Assembly: GCA_947456305.1 (NCBI GenBank)
Contig: CANGPN010000007.1
Coordinates: forward strand, 1-64,000
Direction of reading: 5' to 3'
From: Comamonadaceae bacterium
GTDB lineage: Bacteria > Pseudomonadota > Gammaproteobacteria > Burkholderiales > Burkholderiaceae_C
DNA: 64,000 bases
In this document: positions 46,087 to 56,888 of the stretch, one piece after another
Position numbering within the stretch: position 1 is the stretch's first letter
Layout: each line of letters opens with the position of its first letter
Position numbers and translations under genes: made by a program
The notes under the pieces: model-generated
The model's database searches: none
Told to the model about the DNA's origin: nothing
What the model saw: only the letters and a program-made list of their open reading frames with translations

Positions 46087-47169
46087 TTAATGGCGTTGAG
46101 CAAACAGCCAGGCGAGTTCGGCCATGGGGCGGGCGCCTGCGCCTGAAGCTTTGGCTTGCGCGCTCGAGGCCGTACCGTCTTCGACTCGTTTGGCAATGCC
46201 TTGCAAGATGGCGGCGATGCGAAACATGTTGTAGGCCAGATAGAAATTCCAGTCTTTTTTCAATGCGTCCAGCGTCGTGATGCCGCTGCGTTTGCAATAC
46301 AAATCGATGTACTCGTCTTCCAGCGGAATGCCCAGGGCAGCGTGGTCCAAACCGCCTATGCCTCTGAAGCTACCCGGAGGAATATGCCAGGACATGCAGT
46401 GGTAACTGAAGTCGGCCAGCGGGTGGCCTAAGGTGGAAAGTTCCCAGTCCAGCACCGCCAGAATGCGCGGCTCATCCGGGTGAAAAATCATGTTGTCTAA
46501 ACGGAAGTCGCCGTGCACGATGCAGGTCAGGTCGGCGCGAGCGCTGTCGGGCATATGCGCGGGCAGCCAGTCCATCAGCTTATCCATTTCGGCGATGGGC
46601 TGGGTGACTGATGCGCGGTATTGCTTGCTCCAGCGGCCGATTTGACGGTCAAAGTAATTGCCGGGTTTGCCGAAGTTTTCCAAGCCTTGTACTTTGTGAT
46701 CCACCGCATGCAATGCGGCGATGACGCGGTTCATTTCCAGATAAATATCGCGGCGTTGCTCGCGGTTCATATCAGGCAAAGCTTGGTCCCACAGCACACG
46801 GCCTTGAACAAATTCCATGACGTAAAAAGCGCGGCCAATGACGGATTCGTCATCGCACAACACATGCATGTGCGCCACCGGCACGCCCGTGCCTTGCAGG
46901 CCGCGCATGACGGCGAACTCTCGCTCGATGGCGTGCGCGGAAGGCAGCAGTTTGGCCACCGGCCCGGGCTTGGCGCGCATCACATAGCTTTTGGACGGCG
47001 TGATGAGTTTGTAGGTCGGGTTGGACTGTCCGCCCTTGAACATTTCTACTTGCAAAGGGCCGCTGAAACCCTGCATATGCGATGTCAGCCAAGCTTGTAA
47101 AGCGGCCTCATCAAAGCGATGCGTATCGCTGACCTCGCGTGTGCCAACGAAGTTGTCAAAGTTGCTCAT
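46087..47169 (-). CDS. Phosphotransferase family protein (APH/ACAD10-like kinase)
   Basis: A 360-residue APH-fold kinase. It has GGQSNPTYKLI (nucleotide loop), the catalytic Brenner motif IVHGDFRLDNMIFHP and VLDWELSTLGHPLADFSYHC (metal-binding D-W). In mammals the fused ACAD10/ACAD11 kinase domain phosphorylates 4-hydroxyacyl-CoAs before the dehydrogenase part acts. The separate neighbouring genes here suggest the same two-step breakdown of 4-hydroxy acids (inference from the known family). It starts 4 bp after the Crp-type regulator gene. Confidence 0.88.
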   Translation of the reverse strand: MSNFDNFVGTREVSDTHRFDEAALQAWLTSHMQGFSGPLQVEMFKGGQSNPTYKLITPSKSYVMRAKPGPVAKLLPSAHAIEREFAVMRGLQGTGVPVAHMHVLCDDESVIGRAFYVMEFVQGRVLWDQALPDMNREQRRDIYLEMNRVIAALHAVDHKVQGLENFGKPGNYFDRQIGRWSKQYRASVTQPIAEMDKLMDWLPAHMPDSARADLTCIVHGDFRLDNMIFHPDEPRILAVLDWELSTLGHPLADFSYHCMSWHIPPGSFRGIGGLDHAALGIPLEDEYIDLYCKRSGITTLDALKKDWNFYLAYNMFRIAAILQGIAKRVEDGTASSAQAKASGAGARPMAELAWLFAQRH

Positions 47170-47173
47170 GTGT

Positions 47174-47890
47174 TTACTCCGATGCGCTGATTTTCATCAG
47201 CGCTTCCCGGTTGCGAATCACCAGACCGCCGGGCTCTATGCGCAAGGCCTCCTCGCGCTCCATGGCTTTGAGTTCCTGGTTCACACGCTGCCGCGATGCA
47301 CCCACCAATTGCGCCAATTCCTCTTGCGCCAGATGCAATCCGATGCGCACTTCCTCGCCGTGATTGAGCGACGGCACGCCATAACTGCGCGCCAGATGAA
47401 GCAATTGTTTGGCCAAACGCGCACGCAAGGGCAGGGTGTTGAGGTCTTCGACCAGACCGAACAACTGGCGGATACGTCTGGCTTGCAAACGCAGCATGGC
47501 TTGGTAAAACTCGACGTGCTCCGACAGGATTCTGTCGAAATCGTGCCGGGCCACACACAGTATGGTGGTGTCTCCGTGCGCATAAGCATCGTGGGTGCGG
47601 CTGTCGCCATCCAGTATGGCCACATCGCCGAACCAAATACCTGGTTCGATATAGGTCAGCGTGATCTGCTTGCCCGACAACGAGGTGGAACTGACACGCA
47701 CTGCCCCTTTGGCACAGGCTATCCACTCTTCGGGCGTGTCGCCGCGCGCGGTGATCAGATCGCCGTCTTTGAGTCGTTTGACGTAAGCACATCGGAGTAT
47801 GTCGTGGCGCAGTGAAGGTGAAAGGGTGGAAAACCAGCGTCCGGCATTGACTGCCTCGCGTTCTTCTATGGTAAGGATTGGCTCGTCCAT
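47174..47890 (-). CDS. Crp/Fnr-family transcriptional regulator
   Basis: A 238-residue regulator with an N-terminal cyclic-nucleotide-binding-like beta-roll (GDLITARGDTPEEWIACAKGAVRV, GIWFGDVAILDGD) and a C-terminal winged helix (HLAQEELAQLVGASRQRVNQELKAME). No Cys cluster for a [4Fe-4S] is visible, so it is not an Fnr-type oxygen sensor. It sits between the enoyl-CoA hydratase and kinase genes and may control this acyl-CoA operon. Its effector is unknown. Confidence 0.9.
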   Translation of the reverse strand: MDEPILTIEEREAVNAGRWFSTLSPSLRHDILRCAYVKRLKDGDLITARGDTPEEWIACAKGAVRVSSTSLSGKQITLTYIEPGIWFGDVAILDGDSRTHDAYAHGDTTILCVARHDFDRILSEHVEFYQAMLRLQARRIRQLFGLVEDLNTLPLRARLAKQLLHLARSYGVPSLNHGEEVRIGLHLAQEELAQLVGASRQRVNQELKAMEREEALRIEPGGLVIRNREALMKISASE

Positions 47891-47963
47891 CGTCTGTCTT
47901 GTGGGTGACCGGTTGGTTGAAAAATGTCTCCGGCGGGACCGGCGACTTGAATAAAAGCAGTTT

Positions 47964-48746
47964 TCAGGGTTTGTAGTAAGGGGTTTGTTTGTCCAGAAAC
48001 GCCTGAATGCCGATACCGGCGTTGGGGTGGTGCAGATTTTTCACAAAATGCTGCTTCTCGAGTTGCATATGTGTAAACAGGTTTTGTGCAGGTGCAGCGT
48101 TTACCAATTCTTTGATGCTGGCCAGTGTGTTGGGCGCGCGCTGGTTCAAGCGTTCCGCCAAAGTCAAGGCGCCTGCCAAAGCCTGGCCGGGTTCGGTAAT
48201 TTCATTGATCAGTCCGTGGGAGAACAATGTGTCGGCGGTGATTTTTTCGCCAAGCATCAACCACTGGTTGACCAAAGACCGGGGCAGGGTGCGGGCCAGT
48301 TGCCAACTGCCGCCGCCGTCGGGTGACAAGGCGACGCTGCTGTAAGCCATGACAAACACGCTGTTGCCGGCAGCGACCAGAAAATCACAGGCCAGCGCCA
48401 ATGAAAAACCCGCACCCGCCGCAGCGCCTTCAACGGCTGCCAGCACCGGCTTGGGGAAAGTGGTCAGGGTTTCAAGCCAGCCGTGCAAGCCGTCAATGCT
48501 TTGCGCCTGGTGCTCGGGTGGCAAACTGCGGTTGTGCATCAAGCGGTTCAAGTTACCGCCTGCACTGAAATTCGTACCCTCGCCGGTCAACACCACGCTG
48601 CGAACGTCGTTATTGCTTTCAGCCGCGTTCAACGCTTCAATGCCGGCCGTGTAAATCTCCGGGCCTAGGGCATTGCGGTACTCGGGGTTGGACAGGGTTA
48701 AAACCAGTGTTTGTCCAACGCTATGACTTTTGAGTTGAGCGGTCAT
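47964..48746 (-). CDS. Enoyl-CoA hydratase/isomerase family protein
   Basis: A 260-residue crotonase-fold enzyme with FSAGGNLNRLM (oxyanion hole), AAVEGAAAGAGFSLALACDF and ALSPDGGGSWQLARTLP. The position that carries a catalytic Glu in true hydratases is Asp here (SPDGG), as in PaaG-type isomerases, so it may be an isomerase or a hydratase of an unusual substrate. It starts 3 bp downstream of the 3-hydroxyacyl-CoA dehydrogenase gene, and the two form a beta-oxidation pair. Confidence 0.9.
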   Translation of the reverse strand: MTAQLKSHSVGQTLVLTLSNPEYRNALGPEIYTAGIEALNAAESNNDVRSVVLTGEGTNFSAGGNLNRLMHNRSLPPEHQAQSIDGLHGWLETLTTFPKPVLAAVEGAAAGAGFSLALACDFLVAAGNSVFVMAYSSVALSPDGGGSWQLARTLPRSLVNQWLMLGEKITADTLFSHGLINEITEPGQALAGALTLAERLNQRAPNTLASIKELVNAAPAQNLFTHMQLEKQHFVKNLHHPNAGIGIQAFLDKQTPYYKP

Positions 48747-48749
48747 GCT

Positions 48750-50270
48750 TCAAACACCGGTGTGAGAAAGACTCAAACCCAGCGCGCCGCGACGACGTAA
48801 CCATGGGCTGGGGCGGTAACGCGGGTCGCCGTAGACGGTTTGCATATTGAACAACACCTCTAGCAAGCTGTCTGCACCCAGCGAGTCGCCAAGGGCCAAC
48901 GGGCCTTTGGGATAGCCCAGACCCAGTGTGACGGCGGTTTCCAAATCTGCCGGAGAGCAAATGCCTTGCTGGCAAATATCGCTGGCAATATTCACAATGT
49001 GTGCGATGACGCGTTGCGTGACAAAACCGCCGCTGTCGCGGATCACGCTGACCGCTTTGCCATCGGCCGCAAACAACGCATGTGCGGCATCCCGCATATC
49101 CAGACGGGTAGCCGGATTGGTTGCCAGCACGCGGCGCTTGGTCGCCGAATCAGGCATCAACATATCAATACCCAAGGTACGAGCCGGGTCCAGGCGTTCA
49201 ACAATGGCGCAGGTGGTGACATCAAAACCCAAGGGTGCCACCAAACACAAGGCCTGGTTGGAAGGGGCGGTGCCGGTCTCGATCTGCGCGCCCAGGTCTT
49301 TGAGCAATTGAAACAGGTCCTGGCGGCGTGCCGCACGTGCAGAGACCCAGAAAGGTGGCAGTGCAGTCACCATCGGCGCGGGGGGTTCTGGGCAAAGCTG
49401 TGCTTTACCATCAATATAGGTATAAAAACCTTGCCCAGTTTTACGACCCAGCCAGCCGCCTGCTAAACGTTGCGCGGTGATCACCGAGGGCCGGTATCGG
49501 GGTTCTTCGTGATACTGGTGGTAAATGGATTCCATCACCGGATGCGACACATCCAGCGCCGTCAAATCCATCAATTCAAAAGGCCCGAGCTTGAAACCGG
49601 CCTGGTCTTTGAGAATCAGGTCTATGGTGGCAAAGTCTGCAATACCTTCTGAAACGATACGCAGAGCTTCGGTGCCATATCCGCGCCCGGCATGGTTGAC
49701 GATAAACCCCGGCGTGTCTTGAGCCTGTACCGATTGGTGACCCATGGCTTTGACAAATTGACCCAGTCGAAGACACACGGCCTTGTCCGTGGCCAATCCC
49801 GGTATGACTTCAACCACTTTCATTAAGGGGACAGGGTTGAAAAAATGCAGGCCCGCAAATCGGCCCGGGTGTTTCAGACCAGAGGCTAAGGCTGTCACAG
49901 ACAGTGAAGAGGTGTTGGTGGCGATAATCGCTTCTGCGTTCACCAGTGTTTCTAATTCAGCGAACAGGTTTTTTTTGATGCCGGTGTTCTCCACTACAGC
50001 TTCAATCAGCAAATCGCAAACGGCGAGCTCGCTCAACCCCGTTGCCGCTGAAAGCCGCACTTTCAAAGCTTCGAACTCGGCCGCGCTCAAGCGGTCTTTG
50101 TCGCGCATTTTTTGCCATTGGACATGTATGGCCTGACAGGCTTTGTCAGCAGCGCCTGGACTGACATCGTGCAGTTTGACGCGGGCGCCGGTCTGGGCAG
50201 CCATTTGTGCAATGCCTTGGCCCATTGCGCCGGCACCGATCACAGCCACAAATTGAAAGTTGGTATTCAT
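48750..50270 (-). CDS. 3-hydroxyacyl-CoA dehydrogenase (PaaH-like)
   Basis: A 506-residue NAD-dependent 3-hydroxyacyl-CoA dehydrogenase. The N-terminal Rossmann domain (VIGAGAMGQGIAQMAAQTGARV), the GLHFFNPVPLMKVVEVI block and the duplicated C-terminal dehydrogenase domains (GFIVNHAGRGYGTEALRI, later GFVTQRVIAHIVNIASDI) match PaaH/PaaC-type enzymes of phenylacetate or adipate degradation. The about 500-residue length with two C-terminal domains is characteristic. It oxidises 3-hydroxyacyl-CoA to 3-oxoacyl-CoA. Its start diverges from the GST gene at 50363. Confidence 0.93.
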   Translation of the reverse strand: MNTNFQFVAVIGAGAMGQGIAQMAAQTGARVKLHDVSPGAADKACQAIHVQWQKMRDKDRLSAAEFEALKVRLSAATGLSELAVCDLLIEAVVENTGIKKNLFAELETLVNAEAIIATNTSSLSVTALASGLKHPGRFAGLHFFNPVPLMKVVEVIPGLATDKAVCLRLGQFVKAMGHQSVQAQDTPGFIVNHAGRGYGTEALRIVSEGIADFATIDLILKDQAGFKLGPFELMDLTALDVSHPVMESIYHQYHEEPRYRPSVITAQRLAGGWLGRKTGQGFYTYIDGKAQLCPEPPAPMVTALPPFWVSARAARRQDLFQLLKDLGAQIETGTAPSNQALCLVAPLGFDVTTCAIVERLDPARTLGIDMLMPDSATKRRVLATNPATRLDMRDAAHALFAADGKAVSVIRDSGGFVTQRVIAHIVNIASDICQQGICSPADLETAVTLGLGYPKGPLALGDSLGADSLLEVLFNMQTVYGDPRYRPSPWLRRRGALGLSLSHTGV

Positions 50271-50362
50271 ATCAAAGAATTATGGCTGACATTGGTCAGC
50301 CGTCCGCAGTGGCAAATTGCTGCAAAATGCCCGCCACAATCTATACATAGGGAGACTTTCGA

Positions 50363-51025
50363 ATGACACTCAAGCTTTGCGGTTTTGCACTCAGCAACTA
50401 TTACAACAAAATCAAACTTCAACTCATGGAAAAAGGAGTGGCGTTTGAAGAAGAGCTGGTGTGGACCGGCAATTCACATCCCAAGCTCATAGACCGGTCG
50501 CCCATGGGAAAAGTGCCTTTTCTGGAGACGCCGCACGGTTGCATATCTGAATCTATGGCTTGCGCAGAATACATAGAGCAGCAATACCCGACACACCCTT
50601 TGTTGCCTGCCGACCCGTTTGAGGCAGGCAAAGTGAGAGAGTTGATTGTTTATATAGAGTTGCACATTGAATTGGTGGTACGGGAGTTGTACGGTCAGGC
50701 TTTTTTCGGTGGCCAGGCCAGCGATGCCACCAAGGAGAGGGTACACAAGCAATTGGTTAAAAACATCGCAGCGTTTTCTAAGCTGGCCAAATTTTCACCT
50801 TATGTGGCGGGTAGCACCTTCACTTTAGCCGATTGCGCTGCTGTGTTTCACTTGCCCATTGCGGTGTCGGCTTGCAAGCTGGTGCTGGGTGAAGACTTGT
50901 TCGCAGGCTTGCCCGTGAAAGCCTATACCCAGCAGTGGGCAGACAACCCGAACATGAAAAAAATCCAAGAGGATCGCAAGGCCAACAGTGAATTGATGGC
51001 GGCCTTGCGTGCCAGCAAGACTTAA
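50363..51025 (+). CDS. Glutathione S-transferase family protein
   Basis: A 220-residue GST: N-terminal thioredoxin fold (KLCGFALSNYYNKIKLQLMEKG; GKVPFLETPHGCISESMACAEYIEQ) with Ser in place of the usual catalytic Tyr, then an all-alpha C-terminal domain (YVAGSTFTLADCAAVFHL, in which S-x-x-x-A-D is the N-capping box). A GST activity is likely; the substrate is unknown. It diverges from the acyl-CoA operon and converges on the small gene below lexA. Confidence 0.9.
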   Translation: MTLKLCGFALSNYYNKIKLQLMEKGVAFEEELVWTGNSHPKLIDRSPMGKVPFLETPHGCISESMACAEYIEQQYPTHPLLPADPFEAGKVRELIVYIELHIELVVRELYGQAFFGGQASDATKERVHKQLVKNIAAFSKLAKFSPYVAGSTFTLADCAAVFHLPIAVSACKLVLGEDLFAGLPVKAYTQQWADNPNMKKIQEDRKANSELMAALRASKT

Positions 51026-51028
51026 ACC

Positions 51029-51301
51029 TCAGTTAGGGTAGATCTGGCGCTGGTTGTCCAGATCTATCAACCGGTCGAGTTCTGCGCATACATCGGCCAT
51101 GCGACCGGAGATGACCATGCGTCCCGCTGTGTGCAAAGGCGGGCGCTGTTCTTCGGCGATGTGCACTACTCGCAAAGGCCGGTCTGACATACAGCGTGAA
51201 GTCTTAGGCGCTGCTTGAACGCGCTTGTGTGGCAACAAAGAACGCACGGCGGCATCGACGCGCTGAAAAACCTGCTGGCTGCTCCAAAGGGCTAGTGACA
51301 T
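51029..51301 (-). CDS. Small conserved-looking protein in the lexA operon
   Basis: A 90-residue basic protein (ALWSSQQVFQRVDAAVRSL at the N terminus; MVISGRMADVCAELDRLIDL near the C terminus) that I do not recognise. It has no signal peptide or membrane segment. It begins 14 bp after the lexA stop behind an AGGAG ribosome-binding site, so it is probably co-transcribed with lexA and SOS-induced. LexA-linked small genes often encode cell-division inhibitors or mutagenesis factors, but nothing in the sequence proves that here. Confidence 0.65.
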   Translation of the reverse strand: MSLALWSSQQVFQRVDAAVRSLLPHKRVQAAPKTSRCMSDRPLRVVHIAEEQRPPLHTAGRMVISGRMADVCAELDRLIDLDNQRQIYPN

Positions 51302-51315
51302 AGTGATCTCCTGGG

Positions 51316-51981
51316 TTAGAACTGGTTGCGGATCAGGCCGACGGCCAGACCTTCAATTTCAAAGATTTCGCCGGTGGGCACCTTAATAGGTGAGAAATCC
51401 GGGTTTTCAGGCAACAGGCTTATGCCTTCGCTTGTTTTGTGAAAGCGTTTGACGGTGACTTCTTCGCCGACGCGTGCCACCACGATTTGGCCGTTACGGG
51501 CTTCGCGGGTGGTTTTGACAGCCAGCAAATCGCCGTCCATGATGCCTATGTCGCGCATGGACAAACCTTTGACTTTGAGCAGGTAGTCAGGTTGCTGTGA
51601 GAACAGCGAGGCTTCGACGGTGTAGTTTTGCTCTATGTGCTCTTGCGCCAGTATGGGTGAGCCTGCGGCCACACGGCCTATCAACGGTAAGCACAGTTGC
51701 GCCAAAGCCTGAGCCGGCAGTTGGAATTGTTTGAACCCTGTGGTGTTGAAGCTGTCGCCCGCAGCTTGCTTGAGGCGTATGCCGCGCGATGTGCCGCTGA
51801 CCAGTTGTATGACGCCTTTGCGGGCCAGGGCTTGTAAATGCTCTTCGGCGGCATTGGCAGATTTGAAGCCGAGTTCGGCGGCGATTTCTGCGCGTGTGGG
51901 CGGCGCACCGGTGTTGTGCAAAGCGGTTTGTATTAATTCCAGAATTTGCTGCTGACGGGCCGTGAGCTTGATAGTGTCCAT
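51316..51981 (-). CDS. lexA: LexA repressor
   Basis: The SOS repressor, 221 residues. The N-terminal winged helix is [33 protein letters not shown]. The self-cleavage Ala-Gly bond is in GRVAAGSPI, and the Ser-Lys dyad is in [28 protein letters not shown]. The frame is open for 17 more codons, but the ATG at 51981 gives the conserved [10 protein letters not shown] start. A LexA-box-like sequence lies 75 bp upstream in the divergent promoter region. Confidence 0.97.
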   Translation of the reverse strand: MDTIKLTARQQQILELIQTALHNTGAPPTRAEIAAELGFKSANAAEEHLQALARKGVIQLVSGTSRGIRLKQAAGDSFNTTGFKQFQLPAQALAQLCLPLIGRVAAGSPILAQEHIEQNYTVEASLFSQQPDYLLKVKGLSMRDIGIMDGDLLAVKTTREARNGQIVVARVGEEVTVKRFHKTSEGISLLPENPDFSPIKVPTGEIFEIEGLAVGLIRNQF

Positions 51982-52055
51982 GGGGCTCCTGCACAATAGG
52001 TTGGTTGAAAAAAGTGACCGAACACCTAACAAAAAGCTGTTCGGATATCCAGTAA

Positions 52056-52071
52056 CTGTATTTTTAACCAG
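52056..52071. promoter_or_regulatory. LexA box (SOS operator)
   Basis: CTGTATTTTTAACCAG matches the CTGT-N8-ACAG consensus except for one base (CCAG). It sits between divergent lexA and the asparaginase gene, 75 bp from lexA and 20 bp from the asparaginase ATG, so LexA could repress both. Confidence 0.6.
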
Positions 52072-52090
52072 TTTTTAAGGTTTGGCAAGC

Positions 52091-53815
<1,725 letters not shown>

Positions 53816-54571
53816 TCAGGCGCTCAGTAACTGATTGACTCGAAGCAGATCGTCCGGCGTGTCTACACCCGGGGCACTGGCATGCTCAGACACGTGTACA
53901 CCGATGCGATAACCATGCCAAATCGCACGCAATTGCTCCAGTGCTTCCAGTTGTTCGGATGGCGCCGGGGTTAACTGTGGAAACACCGTTAAAAAAGCCG
54001 CCCGGTAGGCATACAAGCCGACATGCCGGTAAACCGGAAAGGGCGGCAATTGACCGGCTTGTGCATCGCGCCAGCAGGGGATAGATGCGCGGCTGAAGTA
54101 GCTGGCGTTAGCGTGTGCGTCCAGCACGACTTTGACCACATGCGGGCTGTGCCAGTCTTGCAAATCCGTGATCGGGTGGGCCAGCGTGCTCATGCTGAGC
54201 TGGTCTTGTGCGGCGAGCAAGTGGGCGACTTCATTGATGTGCACTGGGTCTATCAACGGCTCATCGCCTTGCACATTGACCACGATGGTATCCGGCGACA
54301 GGCCGAGCAACTTCACAGCTTCGGACAATCTGTCGCTGCCGCTGGGATGATCGGTACGCGTCAAGATGGCTTCAATTGCGTGAGCGTTACATGCCGACAA
54401 AATGCGTCCATCGTCAGCAGCAACCACCACGCGATGTGCACGGGATTTCAAGGCCTGTTGCGCCACCCGAACCACCATAGGCAGTCCGGCGATATCGGCC
54501 AGCGGTTTGTCCGGCAATCGGGAAGAACCCAGTCGCGCGGGAATCAGCACCACGAACGCCGGTTCACTCAT
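53816..54571 (-). CDS. kdsB: 3-deoxy-manno-octulosonate cytidylyltransferase (CMP-KDO synthetase)
   Basis: Activates KDO as CMP-KDO for the lipopolysaccharide inner core. The 251-residue protein has [20 protein letters not shown] (CTP-binding loop), [14 protein letters not shown] and [12 protein letters not shown], all diagnostic of KdsB. It is translated just after the Trm112-like gene with an 8-bp overlap and forms part of the envelope-biosynthesis group exbB-exbD-lpxK-kdsB. Confidence 0.96.
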   Translation of the reverse strand: MSEPAFVVLIPARLGSSRLPDKPLADIAGLPMVVRVAQQALKSRAHRVVVAADDGRILSACNAHAIEAILTRTDHPSGSDRLSEAVKLLGLSPDTIVVNVQGDEPLIDPVHINEVAHLLAAQDQLSMSTLAHPITDLQDWHSPHVVKVVLDAHANASYFSRASIPCWRDAQAGQLPPFPVYRHVGLYAYRAAFLTVFPQLTPAPSEQLEALEQLRAIWHGYRIGVHVSEHASAPGVDTPDDLLRVNQLLSA

Positions 54572-54755
54572 GCAGTTTTTCCAGCTCGTCGTCGCTCAAG
54601 GTGCGTGCTTCAACTTCCAATAAAACGGGAATGCCATCGCGAACCGGGTAGGCCAGACGGGCGCTGCGGGAAACCAGTTCTTGGGTTTCGCGCTGGTAAA
54701 TCAGACTGCCTTTGGTAACCGGGCAGACCAGCAATTCAAGAAGTTTTTTGTCCAT
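54564..54755 (-). CDS. Trm112/YcaR-family small protein
   Basis: A 63-residue protein ([16 protein letters not shown]; then [16 protein letters not shown]), the usual Trm112-like domain. In bacteria these proteins lie between lpxK and kdsB, as here, and their exact role is not settled. The start chosen is the ATG at 54755 (MDKKLLELL), overlapping lpxK by 20 bp. Its end overlaps kdsB by 8 bp. Only part of the zinc-binding cysteines of eukaryotic Trm112 is kept. Confidence 0.9.
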   Translation of the reverse strand: MDKKLLELLVCPVTKGSLIYQRETQELVSRSARLAYPVRDGIPVLLEVEARTLSDDELEKLHE

Positions 54756-55749
54756 GAACCAATGATAGTCGCTGCACATCCGCGAGCAGTTGATCTAGCC
54801 AGAGTGCGGGCAATGTGCAATCTAAAGGGACCGCCCAGACCTGCGGCAGGTGCGGCCAAAGTTTGACCGCGTCTTTTTCGGTGCAAAAAACCGGCGCGTC
54901 ATCGGCAGGTATCCATTGCGAGAGGTCGGCATGGTCTGCGAACACATGCGTTTGTTGTAAGTGCAATCCGGCTTTTTCCAAGGCGGCAAAAAACACATGC
55001 GGTTGGGCAATCGCCGCCAGCGCTTGCACCTGGCAGTCTTGCCAGTTCGACAACGGGCGTTGCTCTCCCAAAGCATTGCGGGCTGACAGTGACAACTGAC
55101 GCTTTGCCGCTAAGCTGTTCTCAAAAGGCTGTTTGCCGGTATGCAATACGTACTGAACCACCCCGGGCTGGGGCAGTCGCGGCCACGGTTCACGCAGCGG
55201 CCCCGCCGGCAACAACCAGCCGTTGCCCAAACCGCGGTCGTCAAACACGCAGATGGCCATATCGTGCATCAAAGCGTGGTGCTGCAAACCATCGTCGCTG
55301 ATGATTAAACGGGTGTGCGGGTAGGCTTGCAGCAAAGCCTGAGCCGCCTTGCTGCGCTCGCGGCCTGTGAACACAGGAACATTGCAACGCTGTTTGATCA
55401 GCAGGGGCTCGTCACCGCTTTCTTGCGCCGGACTGTCTGTTTGGACCTCGCGAACCGGCTCACTGTCCGTTCCGTAGGCCCTGGCAATCACGCCCGGTTG
55501 CCAGCCCGACGCCTTGAAAAATTCAACCAAGCTGATGACAACAGGTGTTTTGCCGGTGCCGCCCGCCACTACATTGCCCACTACCAGCACTGGCACGGGC
55601 AGGCGAGTTGCCGGACGCACGCCCAGTTTCGTTAAAACTGCACTCACGATCAGCCAGACACGGCTGAGCAGTGTCAGCGGCCACAGCAGACAAGCTGTTG
55701 CGCCTCGTCCAAGCCACACGTGTCGGGAGAGATAAACAGACAAAGGCAT
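54736..55749 (-). CDS. lpxK: Tetraacyldisaccharide 4'-kinase
   Basis: Phosphorylates the 4' position of the lipid A disaccharide precursor at the inner membrane. The 337-residue protein has one N-terminal hydrophobic segment and the P-loop in [19 protein letters not shown]. Other LpxK blocks are [32 protein letters not shown] and [19 protein letters not shown]. It is 6 bp downstream of exbD. Confidence 0.96.
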   Translation of the reverse strand: MPLSVYLSRHVWLGRGATACLLWPLTLLSRVWLIVSAVLTKLGVRPATRLPVPVLVVGNVVAGGTGKTPVVISLVEFFKASGWQPGVIARAYGTDSEPVREVQTDSPAQESGDEPLLIKQRCNVPVFTGRERSKAAQALLQAYPHTRLIISDDGLQHHALMHDMAICVFDDRGLGNGWLLPAGPLREPWPRLPQPGVVQYVLHTGKQPFENSLAAKRQLSLSARNALGEQRPLSNWQDCQVQALAAIAQPHVFFAALEKAGLHLQQTHVFADHADLSQWIPADDAPVFCTEKDAVKLWPHLPQVWAVPLDCTLPALWLDQLLADVQRLSLVHGQKTS

Positions 55750-55755
55750 GGCCGA

Positions 55756-56187
55756 TCAGGGTAAAACCGTGTTGCTCGTGCGCGCCTGTGCAGAAAAAGT
55801 GATGCGTTGCAGCCCTGCGTTTTGAGCCGCTTCCATGACCAGCATCACGGCCTGGTGGCTGGCACGCGCGTCGGCTGCGATGACCAGCAAGCTGTCGCGG
55901 TTACCGTTAGCTGCAGCACTGATGGCCTGGGACAACGCGCCTATATCGGACGTGGTCAACGCTGTTTTTTGAACCACATATTGACCATCGCTGCTGATGC
56001 TTACGCGCAAGTCGTCCGGCCGGTTGTCTTGAGCGGCGCTATCGGCTTTGGGCAGGCGCATGTCCAGTTGGGTCAAACGTCCATACGTGGTGGTAAGCAT
56101 CAAAAAAATCAGTACCACCAGCAAGACATCGATAAACGGGATCAGGTTGATCTCGGGCTCTGAGGACTTGGGACGACCGAATCGCAT
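55756..56187 (-). CDS. exbD: Biopolymer transport protein ExbD/TolR
   Basis: A 143-residue protein with one N-terminal membrane helix (INLIPFIDVLLVVLIFLML) carrying the conserved Asp that takes part in proton transfer, and a periplasmic domain (VIAADARASHQAVMLVMEAAQNAGL). With ExbB it energises TonB- or Tol-linked outer-membrane processes, such as the TonB receptor at 9.4 kb. It starts 3 bp after exbB. Confidence 0.95.
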   Translation of the reverse strand: MRFGRPKSSEPEINLIPFIDVLLVVLIFLMLTTTYGRLTQLDMRLPKADSAAQDNRPDDLRVSISSDGQYVVQKTALTTSDIGALSQAISAAANGNRDSLLVIAADARASHQAVMLVMEAAQNAGLQRITFSAQARTSNTVLP

Positions 56188-56190
56188 GGC

Positions 56191-56817
56191 TTAACGAATG
56201 CTGCTTTTGGCAGCGTAAAAATGGCGTACCAGTCGCTCGGCGGCGATTTCCAGTTCGACCGTGAAATAGTCTACTTTGTTTCTGAAATAACGCCACATGA
56301 CCAGACTAGGAATGGCGATGACCAGACCGAAGGCGGTGTTGTATAAAGCCACGGAAATACCGTGCGCGAGTTGTGCCGGATTTCCGGCACCGGGGGTTTG
56401 GGCACCGAAAATTTCGATCATGCCGATGACAGTGCCAAACAGACCGAGCAAAGGTGCCACTGAAGCAATAGAGCCGAGGGCGCTCAGGTAGTGCTCTAGT
56501 TTGCTGTTGACGCGACGGCCGCTGGCCTCTACCACGGCGCGCAATTCGCTCTCGGTGGAAGCAGGTTTGTGTTGCATGTGATGCAGACCGGCGACAATGA
56601 TTTCACCCAAAGCGCAGTGGCTTTTCAATTGTTCGATGGATTCGGGTTTGAGCAGGGCGGGCTGCGACAAAGACAAGACCTCATCCAGCAGACGCGCAGG
56701 AATCACCTTGTGGGTTTGCAGGCTGTAAATCCGCTCGAAAATCAGCGCCAGCGCCGCGATGGAACAAGCCAGCAAAGGCCAGATCGGCCAACCGGCCGCT
56801 TGTATGATGCCAAGCAA
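56191..56817 (-). CDS. exbB: MotA/TolQ/ExbB proton channel family protein
   Basis: A 208-residue protein with three membrane segments (WPIWPLLACSIAALALIFERI; LGSIASVAPLLGLFGTVIGMIEIFG; ISVALYNTAFGLVIAIPSLVMW). The second and third carry the MotA/TolQ/ExbB signature. It forms the pentameric channel with ExbD. It is first in the minus-strand run exbB-exbD-lpxK-Trm112-kdsB-adk and diverges from xseA. Confidence 0.95.
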   Translation of the reverse strand: MLGIIQAAGWPIWPLLACSIAALALIFERIYSLQTHKVIPARLLDEVLSLSQPALLKPESIEQLKSHCALGEIIVAGLHHMQHKPASTESELRAVVEASGRRVNSKLEHYLSALGSIASVAPLLGLFGTVIGMIEIFGAQTPGAGNPAQLAHGISVALYNTAFGLVIAIPSLVMWRYFRNKVDYFTVELEIAAERLVRHFYAAKSSIR

Positions 56818-56888
56818 AAGTATTCTCCCGTCATATAGGCTGTCAATTATGGCCCACTCGGGTCCGCAGACTCTTCAACCCAGCAGCT

